Below are positions 43,691-52,322 of a DNA stretch of 64,000 nucleotides, piece after piece. This stretch comes from RGIG3077 sp964490175 (GTDB taxonomy: Bacteria > Bacillota > Clostridia > Oscillospirales > Ruminococcaceae). Location: NCBI GenBank assembly GCA_964490175.1, contig CAZBAI010000001.1, positions 1-64,000 of the forward strand, in the 5' to 3' direction. Every line of letters starts with the position of its first letter. Within the stretch, counting starts at the first letter, position 1. The notes beneath the pieces were generated by a model. It made no database searches and had not been told where the DNA came from. It saw only the letters and a program-made list of their open reading frames with translations. The translations under genes were made by a program, and so were the position numbers.

Positions 43691-44470
43691 ATGAAAGTTG
43701 TAATTCTTGCAGGCGGTCTCGGAACGAGAATTTCGGAGGAGAGCCATCTTCGCCCGAAGCCGATGATTGAAATTGACGGGCAGCCGATTCTTTGGCATAT
43801 TATGAAATGCTATTCGCATTACGGATTTAATGATTTTATTATTTGTGCAGGCTATAAGCAGCACATTATCAAAGAATATTTTGCGGATTATTATCTCCAC
43901 AGATCCGACGTTACCTTTGATTTCAGGGAAAATAACGAGATGACGATTCACAATAACGTTGCCGAGCCGTGGCGGGTTACGATAATCGATACGGGTCTTA
44001 ACACTCTCACCGGCGGACGTGTTAAGAGGATTAAAGACTATGTCGGCAAAAACACATTTATGCTGACATACGGCGACGGTGTGTGCGATGTTAATATCGC
44101 ACAGCTGTACGAATATCATAAAAATCACGGCAAACTTGCCACAATGACCGCAATTCAGCCGGGCGGACGCTTCGGCACGCTTGAAATAACACCGAGCGGA
44201 AATATCAGCCACTTTGCCGAAAAACGCAAGGAGGACGGCGGCTGGATAAACGGCGGATTTATGGTTTTGGAGCCGGAAGTTTTCGATTATATCGACGGCG
44301 ATATGACCACCTTTGAACGTGAGCCGCTTGAAAAGCTTTCATCGGAAGGTCAGCTGATGGCGTATAAATATGACGGATTTTGGCAGTGCATGGATACCTT
44401 GCGTGACAAAACCTATCTTGAAGAGCTTATTGCGAGCGACAGCGCTCCGTGGAAGGTGTGGACTGACTGA
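43691..44470 (+). CDS. rfbF: Glucose-1-phosphate cytidylyltransferase
   Basis: A 259-aa nucleotidyltransferase with LAGGLGTRISEESHLRPKPM at the N-terminus and GDGVCDVNI metal site. It makes CDP-glucose from CTP and glucose-1-phosphate. The pairing with rfbG (1-nt overlap) fixes it as CDP- rather than dTDP- or UDP-specific. Confidence 0.95.
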   Translation: MKVVILAGGLGTRISEESHLRPKPMIEIDGQPILWHIMKCYSHYGFNDFIICAGYKQHIIKEYFADYYLHRSDVTFDFRENNEMTIHNNVAEPWRVTIIDTGLNTLTGGRVKRIKDYVGKNTFMLTYGDGVCDVNIAQLYEYHKNHGKLATMTAIQPGGRFGTLEITPSGNISHFAEKRKEDGGWINGGFMVLEPEVFDYIDGDMTTFEREPLEKLSSEGQLMAYKYDGFWQCMDTLRDKTYLEELIASDSAPWKVWTD

Positions 44471-45522
44471 TGGATCTTTCGTTTTATTGCGGAAAAACCG
44501 TTTTTTTGACAGGGCATACGGGATTTAAAGGTTCGTGGATGTGCAAGGTGCTCACATTGTGCGGCGCAAAGGTTATCGGCTATTCTTTGGAACCGCCGAC
44601 TAAGCCTTCACTTTTTGAAATTGCGGGCGTCGAAAACGATGTCACCCACATTGTGGGCGATGTGCGTGATTTAAACGCTTTGACGGCGGCAATGAAGCAA
44701 TCTGAGCCTGATATTGTAATTCATATGGCGGCACAGCCTATCGTCAGAGAAAGCTATGCAAACCCTGTTTATACATATGAAACAAACGTTATGGGCACGG
44801 TGAATGTTATGGAAGCCGTGCGCCATTGTGATAGCGTGCGTTCTGTTGTGAACGTTACGACCGATAAGGTTTATAAAAACAACGAGTGGGAGTGGGGTTA
44901 CCGTGAGTGCGATGCGCTTGACGGATATGACCCGTATTCAAATTCAAAATCTTGCTCGGAACTGGTCACAAGCTCATACAAAAAATCATTTTTTTCAAAG
45001 AAGAATATTGCCGTGAGCACCTGCCGTGCCGGAAATGTTATCGGCGGCGGCGACTTTGCAAAGGACAGAATTATTCCCGATTGTGTTCGTGCTATGTATA
45101 ATAAAGGCGAAATTATTGTGCGCAATCCATATTCCACAAGGCCGTATCAGCACGTTTTAGAGCCTGTTTGCGCATATCTTGCCGTTGCCGCATTGCAATT
45201 TGACGATATTTCGCTTTCCGGTTGCTATAATGTCGGCCCCGATGATTGCGACTGTGTTAATACCGGCACGTTGGTAGACCTTTTCTGCGAAAAGTGGGGC
45301 GATAACGCTACGTGGAAAAATGTTTGCGAAGAGAATGCCGTTCACGAAGCAAACTTTTTAAAGCTTGATTGCAGTAAAATCAAAAGCGTTTTTAATTGGA
45401 AACCTGTTTGGCACATTGATAACGCCGTGGAAAAAACCGTTGAATGGAGCAAAGTTTGGCTTGAAAACGGCAATGTTTCCGAATGTATGGAGCGCCAAAT
45501 CGGCGAATATTTAAGTCTTTAA
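44470..45522 (+). CDS. rfbG: CDP-glucose 4,6-dehydratase
   Basis: A 350-aa extended SDR with the NAD motif TGHTGFKGSW, the catalytic Thr-Asp in VTTDKVY and YSNSK as the YxxxK pair. It forms CDP-4-keto-6-deoxyglucose, the branch point to CDP-linked dideoxy and deoxy sugars. Overlaps rfbF. Confidence 0.95.
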   Translation: MDLSFYCGKTVFLTGHTGFKGSWMCKVLTLCGAKVIGYSLEPPTKPSLFEIAGVENDVTHIVGDVRDLNALTAAMKQSEPDIVIHMAAQPIVRESYANPVYTYETNVMGTVNVMEAVRHCDSVRSVVNVTTDKVYKNNEWEWGYRECDALDGYDPYSNSKSCSELVTSSYKKSFFSKKNIAVSTCRAGNVIGGGDFAKDRIIPDCVRAMYNKGEIIVRNPYSTRPYQHVLEPVCAYLAVAALQFDDISLSGCYNVGPDDCDCVNTGTLVDLFCEKWGDNATWKNVCEENAVHEANFLKLDCSKIKSVFNWKPVWHIDNAVEKTVEWSKVWLENGNVSECMERQIGEYLSL

Positions 45523-45542
45523 GAAATATCGGAGAATTTGTG

Positions 45543-46463
45543 ATGAAAAAAGCGATTGTAACCGGAGCTAACGGTTTTGTCGGCTCTGCACTTGTAAGCG
45601 AGCTTTTGAAGAATGATGTGCAGGTTGTTTGCCTTGACAGAAAGGGTTGCGATAGCAACATTCCCAATGATGAGCGTGTGACCTTTATCGAACATGATCT
45701 CAGTGCAAGCACCGAACTTGAAGATGTGCTAAGCGGGCTTGGCGCCGATATTATGTATCATTTTGCTTGGGCAGGTTCTGCCGGACCGCAAAGAGCCGAT
45801 ACCGAGCTTCAGCTACAAAATGCTCAGTGGACGATTGACTGTCTGCGCCTTGCCGCAAAGGTCGGCTGCAAGCGTTTTGTCTGCGCCGGCAGCATTATGG
45901 AACACGAAACCGTAAGTGCGGCTTATGCTCAGGGCAACAAGCCCGGCATGGCTTATATTTACGGCAGCGGCAAACTGGCGGCGCACACAATGGCTATGAG
46001 CGTGGCAAGTGATATCGGCATTGAGCTTGTTTGGGCAAAAATCACCAATGCCTACGGTGCGGGTGAGCTTTCTCCGAGGTTTATCAATACGACAATAAGG
46101 AAGATTTTTGCCGATGAGCCTTTGCAATTTACCGCCGCAACGCAGAATTATGATTTTGTGTATATCGATGATGTTGCAAGGGCGTTTTATTTGATAGGCA
46201 AAAACGGCAAACCATTTTCACATTATTTGATAGGCAGTTCAAACGCCGCACCTTTAAAGCAATTTATTTTGCAGATAAAAGAAGCAATCGGTCAGGATAA
46301 GGACTTTATTTTCGGCGACGTGCCCTTTACGGGAATAAATATGCCGCTTGATTGTTTTGATTGCACAAAAACCTTTGAAGATACCGGCTTTAAAGCGCAA
46401 ATCGGCTTTGTCGAGGGTATAAAAATGACCGCACAGTGGATTAAGGAGCATGACGCAAAATGA
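45543..46463 (+). CDS. NAD-dependent epimerase/reductase of the SDR family (CDP-sugar pathway)
   Basis: A 306-aa extended SDR: TGANGFVGSAL at the N-terminus and YGSGK as the catalytic YxxxK. Located between rfbG and an RmlC-like epimerase with a 4-nt overlap to the latter. It is likely the 4-ketoreductase or epimerase that finishes a CDP-deoxysugar, but the product cannot be named from sequence. Abequose, paratose and 6-deoxy-hexose routes all use such enzymes. Confidence 0.8.
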   Translation: MKKAIVTGANGFVGSALVSELLKNDVQVVCLDRKGCDSNIPNDERVTFIEHDLSASTELEDVLSGLGADIMYHFAWAGSAGPQRADTELQLQNAQWTIDCLRLAAKVGCKRFVCAGSIMEHETVSAAYAQGNKPGMAYIYGSGKLAAHTMAMSVASDIGIELVWAKITNAYGAGELSPRFINTTIRKIFADEPLQFTAATQNYDFVYIDDVARAFYLIGKNGKPFSHYLIGSSNAAPLKQFILQIKEAIGQDKDFIFGDVPFTGINMPLDCFDCTKTFEDTGFKAQIGFVEGIKMTAQWIKEHDAK

Positions 46464-47026
46464 TTCAAAAATTTAATTTTGAAAAAACCGAAATTGAGGG
46501 TCTGTATATTATCGACCCGTTTGTTGCGTGGGATAACAGAGGATATTTTATAAAAGATTATTCCAAAGAAGTTTTTGAAGAAAACGGTATTACCCATGAT
46601 TTAATGGAAGTTTTTTACACAAATTCGCACAAAGGCGTAATAAGGGCGCTGCACTTTCAGCGCCAAAAGCAGCAGCCGAAGCTTGTTCGCTGTGTTTACG
46701 GCAAGGTTTATGATGTGGTTTGCGACTTGCGAAAAGATTCGCCCACGTTTAAAAAATGGCTCGGATTTGAACTTTCCGAGGAAAATAAGAAAGAGCTTTT
46801 GGTTCCGAGCGGTTGCGGTCACGGATATCTTGTGCTTGAAGATTCAATCGTTTCGTATAAATGCGCCGAAAAATTTTACGGCGAATTTGACGACGGTATT
46901 ATGTATAATGACCCCGACCTTGCTATTGATTGGGGAACAGATAGGGTAGATGAAGTTATTTTGGCGCAAAAGGATTTGAATTTGCAGTCGTTTGCGCAGT
47001 TTATGGAAAATTACGGAGGCTTTTGA
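46460..47026 (+). CDS. RmlC-like sugar 3,5-epimerase
   Basis: A 188-aa cupin of the dTDP-4-dehydrorhamnose 3,5-epimerase family, with IRALHFQRQ (catalytic His), QPKLVRCVYGKVYDVVCDLR and PSGCGHGYLVLED. There is no rmlA/B/D set here, so the substrate is more likely CDP-4-keto-6-deoxyglucose from RfbG. This is inferred from context. Confidence 0.85.
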   Translation: MIQKFNFEKTEIEGLYIIDPFVAWDNRGYFIKDYSKEVFEENGITHDLMEVFYTNSHKGVIRALHFQRQKQQPKLVRCVYGKVYDVVCDLRKDSPTFKKWLGFELSEENKKELLVPSGCGHGYLVLEDSIVSYKCAEKFYGEFDDGIMYNDPDLAIDWGTDRVDEVILAQKDLNLQSFAQFMENYGGF

Positions 47027-47028
47027 TT

Positions 47029-48183
47029 TTGCACGCAGACTGTGATATTTTAATCGTCGGCTGTGGCTTTACGGGCAGCGTTGTTGCAAGATATGCCGCA
47101 GATATGGGAAAAAAAGTGCATATTATCGAGCGCCGAGCGCACATTGCCGGCAATATGTACGATTATGTTGACGAAAACGGCTTTTTGGTGCAAAAATACG
47201 GTCCGCATACTTTTCACACAACGAAGAAAGAGCTTTATGACTATATTCTCAAGTACGGTGAGTGGGAGGATTATAAGCTGACCTGCATGGCGCAGATTGA
47301 CGGCAAATTTACACCTACGCCTTTTAATTTTCAAACGATTGATGACTTTTTTGACTGCAAAAAAGCTTGCGAGCTGAAAAAACGCATTGCACAGCGATAT
47401 GGCAATGCACAAAAAACCACAATTGTCGAAATGCTTGAATCAAGCGATGAGCTTATAAAAGAATATGCCGATTTTCTTTTTGCAAAGGATTACAGTCTTT
47501 ATACCGCAAAACAGTGGGGAATTTCGCCGCAGGAAATAGATGTGAGCGTTTTGAAGCGTGTGCCGGTGATGTTTTCCTACAAAACAGGGTATTTCGACGA
47601 CCCATATCAGGTAATGCCGAAAGTAAGTTTTACTCATTTTTTTGAAAATTTGCTTGACAGTGAAAATATTAAAATTTCACTTAATACCGATGCGAGGAAT
47701 ATCATAAAAGTAAAGAGCGGCATATTATATATAAACGGTGAAAAAGCGACAATTCCTGTTTTGTATACGGGTGCGTGCGATGAATTGCTGGATTATAAAT
47801 ACGGCATTTTGCCGTACCGTTCATTGCGTTTTGATGTAAAATGCGAAAATACCGACAGCTTTCAAAAAGCTCCGGTTGTGGCTTATCCGCAAGCGGAAGG
47901 GTACACACGCATTACCGAATATACAAAAATACCTTATCAAAAAACAAACGGAAAAACCGTGATTGCGGTTGAATATCCGCTTGCGTATGACCCGTTTGCG
48001 AATGCTGAGCCGTATTATCCGATTCTTACAGAGAAGAATAACGCTATGTATGAAAAATACAGAAACGAGCTTGAAAACGTTGAAAATCTGTATTTAGGCG
48101 GCAGGCTTGCCGATTTTAAATATTATAATATGGATCAGACGCTTGAAAGGGCAATTGCTCTTTCAAAAGAAATAACATACTGA
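47029..48183 (+). CDS. glf: UDP-galactopyranose mutase
   Basis: A 384-aa FAD enzyme that converts UDP-Galp to UDP-Galf. FAD motif VGCGFTGSVVARYAAD, then ERRAHIAGNMYDY, YGPHTFHTT, and a C-terminal GGRLADFKYYNMDQ. It probably starts with TTG at 47029, 9 nt behind GGAGG. TTG at 47023, overlapping the previous stop, is too close to that RBS. Its presence predicts galactofuranose in the surface polymer. Confidence 0.94.
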   Translation: MHADCDILIVGCGFTGSVVARYAADMGKKVHIIERRAHIAGNMYDYVDENGFLVQKYGPHTFHTTKKELYDYILKYGEWEDYKLTCMAQIDGKFTPTPFNFQTIDDFFDCKKACELKKRIAQRYGNAQKTTIVEMLESSDELIKEYADFLFAKDYSLYTAKQWGISPQEIDVSVLKRVPVMFSYKTGYFDDPYQVMPKVSFTHFFENLLDSENIKISLNTDARNIIKVKSGILYINGEKATIPVLYTGACDELLDYKYGILPYRSLRFDVKCENTDSFQKAPVVAYPQAEGYTRITEYTKIPYQKTNGKTVIAVEYPLAYDPFANAEPYYPILTEKNNAMYEKYRNELENVENLYLGGRLADFKYYNMDQTLERAIALSKEITY

Positions 48184-48191
48184 TTTTAAAA

Positions 48192-48226
48192 ATACCGCAC
48201 ATAAATTTTTGAAAAATGTGCGGTAT
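48192..48226 (+). other. Perfect 11-bp hairpin without T-run
   Basis: Arms ATACCGCACAT and ATGTGCGGTAT after glf. No T-tract follows, so it may be a weak terminator or a transcript-end stabiliser. Confidence 0.5.
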
Positions 48227-48249
48227 AGCTGTATTGAGGTGAAATTCTT

Positions 48250-49416
48250 ATGATTAAGCTCCTTGCCGGTGTTTTTATCGAAAATCCGAACAATTTTAAA
48301 GATGCGCAGGTGCGCTATAAATACGGTGTGCTTTGCGGCATTGCCGGAATTGCATTGAATATTTTGCTTTTCGCTTCAAAGTATTTGGCAGGCGTTTTGA
48401 GCGGTTCAATTGCGATTACAGCCGATTCGTTCAACAACCTTTCCGATGCGGGTTCATCGCTGATAACGCTGATAGGATTTAAGCTTGCCAAATCAAAGCC
48501 CGACCCCGAGCATCCTTTCGGGCACGGAAGAATTGAATATATTTCGGGCTTGGGCGTTTCGTTTTTGATTTTGCTTATGGGATTTGAGCTTGCAAAATCC
48601 TCGGTCGAAAAAATAATGAATCCGCAGGATATAGAAACTGGGATAGTGCCTTTTGCGGTGATGGCAATTTCAATCTGCATTAAGCTTTATATGTCGGTGT
48701 ATAACAGGTCGATTGGCAAAAAAATCGATTCGGGCGCAATGCTTGCGACTGCAAAGGACAGCTTAAGCGACTGCATTGCAACCTTTGCTGTAATTGTAAG
48801 TATGCTTGTTGTGCGCTTTACAGGCGTGAATATCGACGGAATTTGCGGTTTTCTTGTGGCACTTATGATTATGCTGGCAGGCGTTTCTTCTGTTAAAGAA
48901 ACAATAGGCCCGCTGCTTGGTCAAAAGCCCGACGCCGAGCTTGTCGAAAGCATACAGCGTGATGTTATGGAAAACGAATATGTGTTGGGTATTCACGATA
49001 TGGTTGTGCATGATTACGGTCCGGGAAGAATGATGGTTTCACTTCATGCCGAGGTTGACGGTACGGGTGATATATTTGTTCTTCACGATGCTATCGACAC
49101 AATCGAAAGCAAAATAAACGAAAAATTTTGCTGCGAAACCGTTATACATATGGACCCTATTGTTGTTGATGATGACGAGATTAACACTTTAAAGCATCAA
49201 ATTTCGCAAACGCTTAAAGACTATAACGAAAAAATCAAGTTGCATGATTTCAGGGTGGTGAAAGGGCCTACACACACAAACGTGATTTTTGATGCGGTTG
49301 TGCCGTTTGATATCAAGCAAACCGATATACAGATAAAACGCAGTTTGGAGGAGCTGATAAGTTCAAATTACGAAAACACCTTTGCCGTAATCAAAATCGA
49401 CAAGGACTATGTTTGA
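48250..49416 (+). CDS. Cation diffusion facilitator (CDF) metal exporter, possibly manganese
   Basis: A 388-aa CDF transporter with six membrane helices (residues 25-210) and a long cytosolic domain. HPFGHGRIEYISGL is the family signature. The helix II metal site reads NNLSD (Asn-x3-Asp) and helix V DSLSD (Asp-x3-Asp). As I recall, the Asn/Asp/Asp/Asp set is reported for manganese exporters of the MntE type, unlike the His-containing zinc set. Manganese specificity is therefore inferred. Confidence 0.9.
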   Translation: MIKLLAGVFIENPNNFKDAQVRYKYGVLCGIAGIALNILLFASKYLAGVLSGSIAITADSFNNLSDAGSSLITLIGFKLAKSKPDPEHPFGHGRIEYISGLGVSFLILLMGFELAKSSVEKIMNPQDIETGIVPFAVMAISICIKLYMSVYNRSIGKKIDSGAMLATAKDSLSDCIATFAVIVSMLVVRFTGVNIDGICGFLVALMIMLAGVSSVKETIGPLLGQKPDAELVESIQRDVMENEYVLGIHDMVVHDYGPGRMMVSLHAEVDGTGDIFVLHDAIDTIESKINEKFCCETVIHMDPIVVDDDEINTLKHQISQTLKDYNEKIKLHDFRVVKGPTHTNVIFDAVVPFDIKQTDIQIKRSLEELISSNYENTFAVIKIDKDYV

Positions 49417-49425
49417 TAAAGCGAC

Positions 49426-49469
49426 GAAGCGGAAACGTCGGGAGAATATCGACGTTTCCGCTTCTTTTT
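49426..49469 (+). terminator. Strong intrinsic terminator after the CDF gene
   Basis: A perfect 15-bp stem (arms 49426-49440 and 49450-49464) followed by TTTTTG. Confidence 0.92.
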
Positions 49470-49482
49470 GTCGCAGTGCTTG

Positions 49483-50943
49483 TTAATTGTTATCTCCTTG
49501 CTCTCGAAGTACAACATCTATTTCTATCTCTTGTCCGTTGCGTACAACGGTGAGAGTAAGGACATCGCCTGCGGAGAACTCATTTTTGATTATATTAAGC
49601 TCCTCCGTTGATGAAATTTCCGTTCCGTTTGCGGCAACAATAACATCGCCCACCATAACGCCTGCCGCTTCGGCTGCGCTCTTTTCGGAGAACGAGCGAA
49701 CATATGCGCCCACCGGCAGATTATACATAGACGAAACGGATTCGGTTACGTCAACACAGCTAATGCCGAGTTGGGGTCTGCCTGTTACATATCCGTGCGT
49801 GAGAAGGTCATCGACAATAGTTTTCATTTCGTTTGAGGGAATTGCAAATCCCAGACCCTCGATTGTGGTTTCGCTATAACTTGATGACATTTTTATGGAA
49901 TTTATGCCGATAACCTGACCATAGCAATTTACCAGCGGACCGCCGGAGTTGCCCGAGTTAATAGCGGCGTCTGTTTGAATAAGCGTCATTGTACGGTCGT
50001 CTACGGTGATTTCTCGGTTAAGAGCCGAGATGATTCCGCAAGTGACCGATCCGGAAAGCTCAAATCCCAAGGGGTTTCCGATAGCGATTGCGGTTTCGCC
50101 GACAACCAGCTCTGAGCTGTCGCCAAATTCGGCGGGAGTGAGATTTTTCGCATCGATTTTTAAAACCGCAAGGTCGGCCTGTTCGTCTGCGGCGATAAGC
50201 TCGGCAGGGTATTCTTCGTTGGTTTCAAGCAGAATAACGGTAAATTCAACGCCCGAATCAACAACGTGCGCATTTGTAATGATGTAGCCGTCCTCACTCA
50301 TTACAACGCCTGTGCCGGTTGCTGTGGCAGTTGTCGTTCCGCTTTGAAAACCATAGTTGTATTCATATTCGACCGTGGTGGAAATGCCCACAACCGAAGG
50401 CATAACCTTTTGCACTACTTGCGGTATCGTCAGCGCTTCGCCTTTTGATGAAAGCTCAATCCAACTGCCGACATCAAGGTCTTTATCCGACGAATCGGTA
50501 TTCTCAGCCGAAGCGTCGGCCTCGCTTTTGACGTTGTCGTCTTTATCGGCTTTGCTTGAAGAACCTTTGTCTTCCTTGTCGCTTTCCGATTGGCTGCTTG
50601 ATGGCGCCTTATCGGGGCGAATATCATCGGTCGCATTCATGAAAATCGAGCAGCAAAGTACTGTGCACAGCATTATTGCTATGCCGCCGAGCACGCACGC
50701 CATTGCTTTAATGCCCTTGCCGGAATTTTCGGGCTTTTGCTTTTTCGGCGCACTGTAAACCGCCGACGGAATTGCACTGGGATTGCCGTAATATTGTGTA
50801 TTTGCGGTGTAATCGCTGTTTTGCTGCGGATGCTGCGTGGGATACGGCGGACGTTGTTCGGCATAATATTGTTGCTGATATGTGCTGTCGAATTTGCTCT
50901 CATCTGTGCCTTGGGTAGGCTTTTGATCAAAATTTTCGTTCAT
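49483..50943 (-). CDS. HtrA/DegP-like membrane-anchored serine protease
   Basis: A 486-aa S1C protease. It has a cytosolic Gln/Tyr/Pro-rich tail (residues 1-70), one transmembrane helix (AMACVLGGIAIMLCTVLCCS, about 80-100), and a Ser/Asp/Lys-rich linker. The trypsin-like domain has His (ITNAHVVDSG), Asp (ADLAVLKI) and Ser (NSGNSGGPL), and one PDZ domain is C-terminal. It should degrade misfolded proteins outside the membrane. AAAGGAG precedes the ATG. Confidence 0.94.
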   Translation of the reverse strand: MNENFDQKPTQGTDESKFDSTYQQQYYAEQRPPYPTQHPQQNSDYTANTQYYGNPSAIPSAVYSAPKKQKPENSGKGIKAMACVLGGIAIMLCTVLCCSIFMNATDDIRPDKAPSSSQSESDKEDKGSSSKADKDDNVKSEADASAENTDSSDKDLDVGSWIELSSKGEALTIPQVVQKVMPSVVGISTTVEYEYNYGFQSGTTTATATGTGVVMSEDGYIITNAHVVDSGVEFTVILLETNEEYPAELIAADEQADLAVLKIDAKNLTPAEFGDSSELVVGETAIAIGNPLGFELSGSVTCGIISALNREITVDDRTMTLIQTDAAINSGNSGGPLVNCYGQVIGINSIKMSSSYSETTIEGLGFAIPSNEMKTIVDDLLTHGYVTGRPQLGISCVDVTESVSSMYNLPVGAYVRSFSEKSAAEAAGVMVGDVIVAANGTEISSTEELNIIKNEFSAGDVLTLTVVRNGQEIEIDVVLREQGDNN

Positions 50944-51052
50944 TTCGATTCGCTCCTTTTGAATTTTTTATGTTTTTTATATATGTTGTTTCTCTTGTTC
51001 TGTATATATGATATCCGTGCAACCTTTAAATAATCTTAAAGAAGAATACAAA

Positions 51053-51082
51053 AAAATACCGAAACAAATGCTACGGTATTTT
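51053..51082 (-). terminator. Terminator of the hypothetical gene at 51094
   Basis: Stem AAAATACCG/CGGTATTTT flanked by an A-run, read as T-run on the minus strand. Confidence 0.75.
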
Positions 51083-51093
51083 AAAAAACATAT

Positions 51094-51498
51094 TTAAAGA
51101 TTCTGCGCCTGTTGCATATTGGCGATTTGCGCCTGCTGCTGCATATATATCTGCTTGTTGTAGGCGGTTTGCCGCAAACTGCGTTCAAGTGCAGCCACGC
51201 TTGCTTGGAGCGCCTGCTTCGGAATACAGCCTACAAATCCCGATAAATCGGATTCGCCGCAATACCAAACTCCGGGGATTATCGCATATTTAATAAATGC
51301 GGTGAGCGTGATGAAATTTGAGTTGTAAACGGCGGTGATGTAAGAAGGAGCTGTCAGCCAGCCGGAGCCTTTTTGCCATACGGTTTCGCCCTTTAAAACT
51401 TTTTGCTTAAAGCCCTCTTTGGTTAAATATCCCGAAACGATGGCGTTGAACTCTTCAAAACTTAAGTTTGTGGGAATGGTTTGTGTGTATCTTGACAT
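51094..51498 (-). CDS. Conserved hypothetical protein with Gln-rich tail
   Basis: A 134-aa protein I do not recognise. The N-terminal about 95 residues are compact (TNLSFEEFNAIVSGYLTKEG, then alternating hydrophobics). The end is helical and glutamine-rich (QIYMQQQAQIANMQQ). RBS GGAGG. No cysteine motif or true membrane helix; one mildly hydrophobic segment includes FIKYAIIPGVWYCGE. Confidence 0.75.
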   Translation of the reverse strand: MSRYTQTIPTNLSFEEFNAIVSGYLTKEGFKQKVLKGETVWQKGSGWLTAPSYITAVYNSNFITLTAFIKYAIIPGVWYCGESDLSGFVGCIPKQALQASVAALERSLRQTAYNKQIYMQQQAQIANMQQAQNL

Positions 51499-51553
51499 TT
51501 TGGCATTTCCTCCTTAAATTTTATCAAACATAATTTTGCGGATTTGGATTCAG

Positions 51554-52051
51554 TTACTGTGCCTTATCCTTTTTTTTAAAAACAAAAAGCTTGCTTAAAA
51601 CATAATTTGCGATAAATATAATTACCTGAGCGGCAAAGGTGATTACCGTGTTGCTGAGTTTAAGCCAATCACAAAAAATAAGAAAAATCAGTTCCTCCAT
51701 GGCAAGAGTTGCAATGCGTGCGCCGTAGAAAGAAAGGAAAACGTTGCGAAATTCGGCAGTAGTTTCGGTTTTGTTTTCAAAAACATATTCTTTATTTGTA
51801 AAAAATGCAAAGGTCACGGCAAAAATCCACGAAACAACAACGCCGGTGGTGTTTTCCCAAAAGGGTTTGCCGGGCACGCAATAAAATATGACAAGCTTTG
51901 TTACAATTGAAATCAGCGTAGTCAGCACGCCGAAAAAGCCGTAAAGCACAAGTTCTTCATATTTATCGTAAAGCTTTTCCAAATGAATTATTTTAAAGCA
52001 GGCACGGAGAAAAGAGCTTACGCCCGAACGGGATTTATCCTTGTTGTCCAT
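51554..52051 (-). CDS. GtrA-family membrane protein
   Basis: A 165-aa protein with four membrane helices of the GtrA/DPMS type (LVLYGFFGVLTTLISIVTKL, VVSWIFAVTFAFFTNKEYVF, the C-terminal IIFIANYVLSKLFVFKKK). Such proteins are thought to flip polyprenyl-linked sugars. The stand-alone copy may assist the sugar operon at 42.5-48.2 kb, whose GT2 already carries a fused GtrA domain. RBS AAAGGTG. Confidence 0.88.
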   Translation of the reverse strand: MDNKDKSRSGVSSFLRACFKIIHLEKLYDKYEELVLYGFFGVLTTLISIVTKLVIFYCVPGKPFWENTTGVVVSWIFAVTFAFFTNKEYVFENKTETTAEFRNVFLSFYGARIATLAMEELIFLIFCDWLKLSNTVITFAAQVIIFIANYVLSKLFVFKKKDKAQ

Positions 52052-52205
52052 AATTTCACCTTTCCTTTGCCGAATACATCAATCACACTAAATCATATCA
52101 AAAATCGTTTTAATAATCAAGAGTGCAGATGTGAATTTTAGATAAATTTGTGCAAATGCACAATTGCGGCGTGAAAATATTTGATGTTTCGGCTATATAG
52201 AGGTA

Positions 52206-52234
52206 TTGAAAAAGGCGAAATTATGTGTTAAAAT
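52206..52234 (+). promoter_or_regulatory. Promoter of the CNNM/NfeD/flotillin group
   Basis: TTGAAA, 17-nt spacer, TAAAAT, in the 270-nt gap after the divergent GtrA gene. Nothing else is evident in that gap. Confidence 0.6.
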
Positions 52235-52322
52235 GTATGAGTGATATTGTATGCTGTTTGCTTTGTGCAATGCCGCATACCGAAACAAGGGAAAATATTG
52301 ATAAACGGAGAGCTTGATTTTT

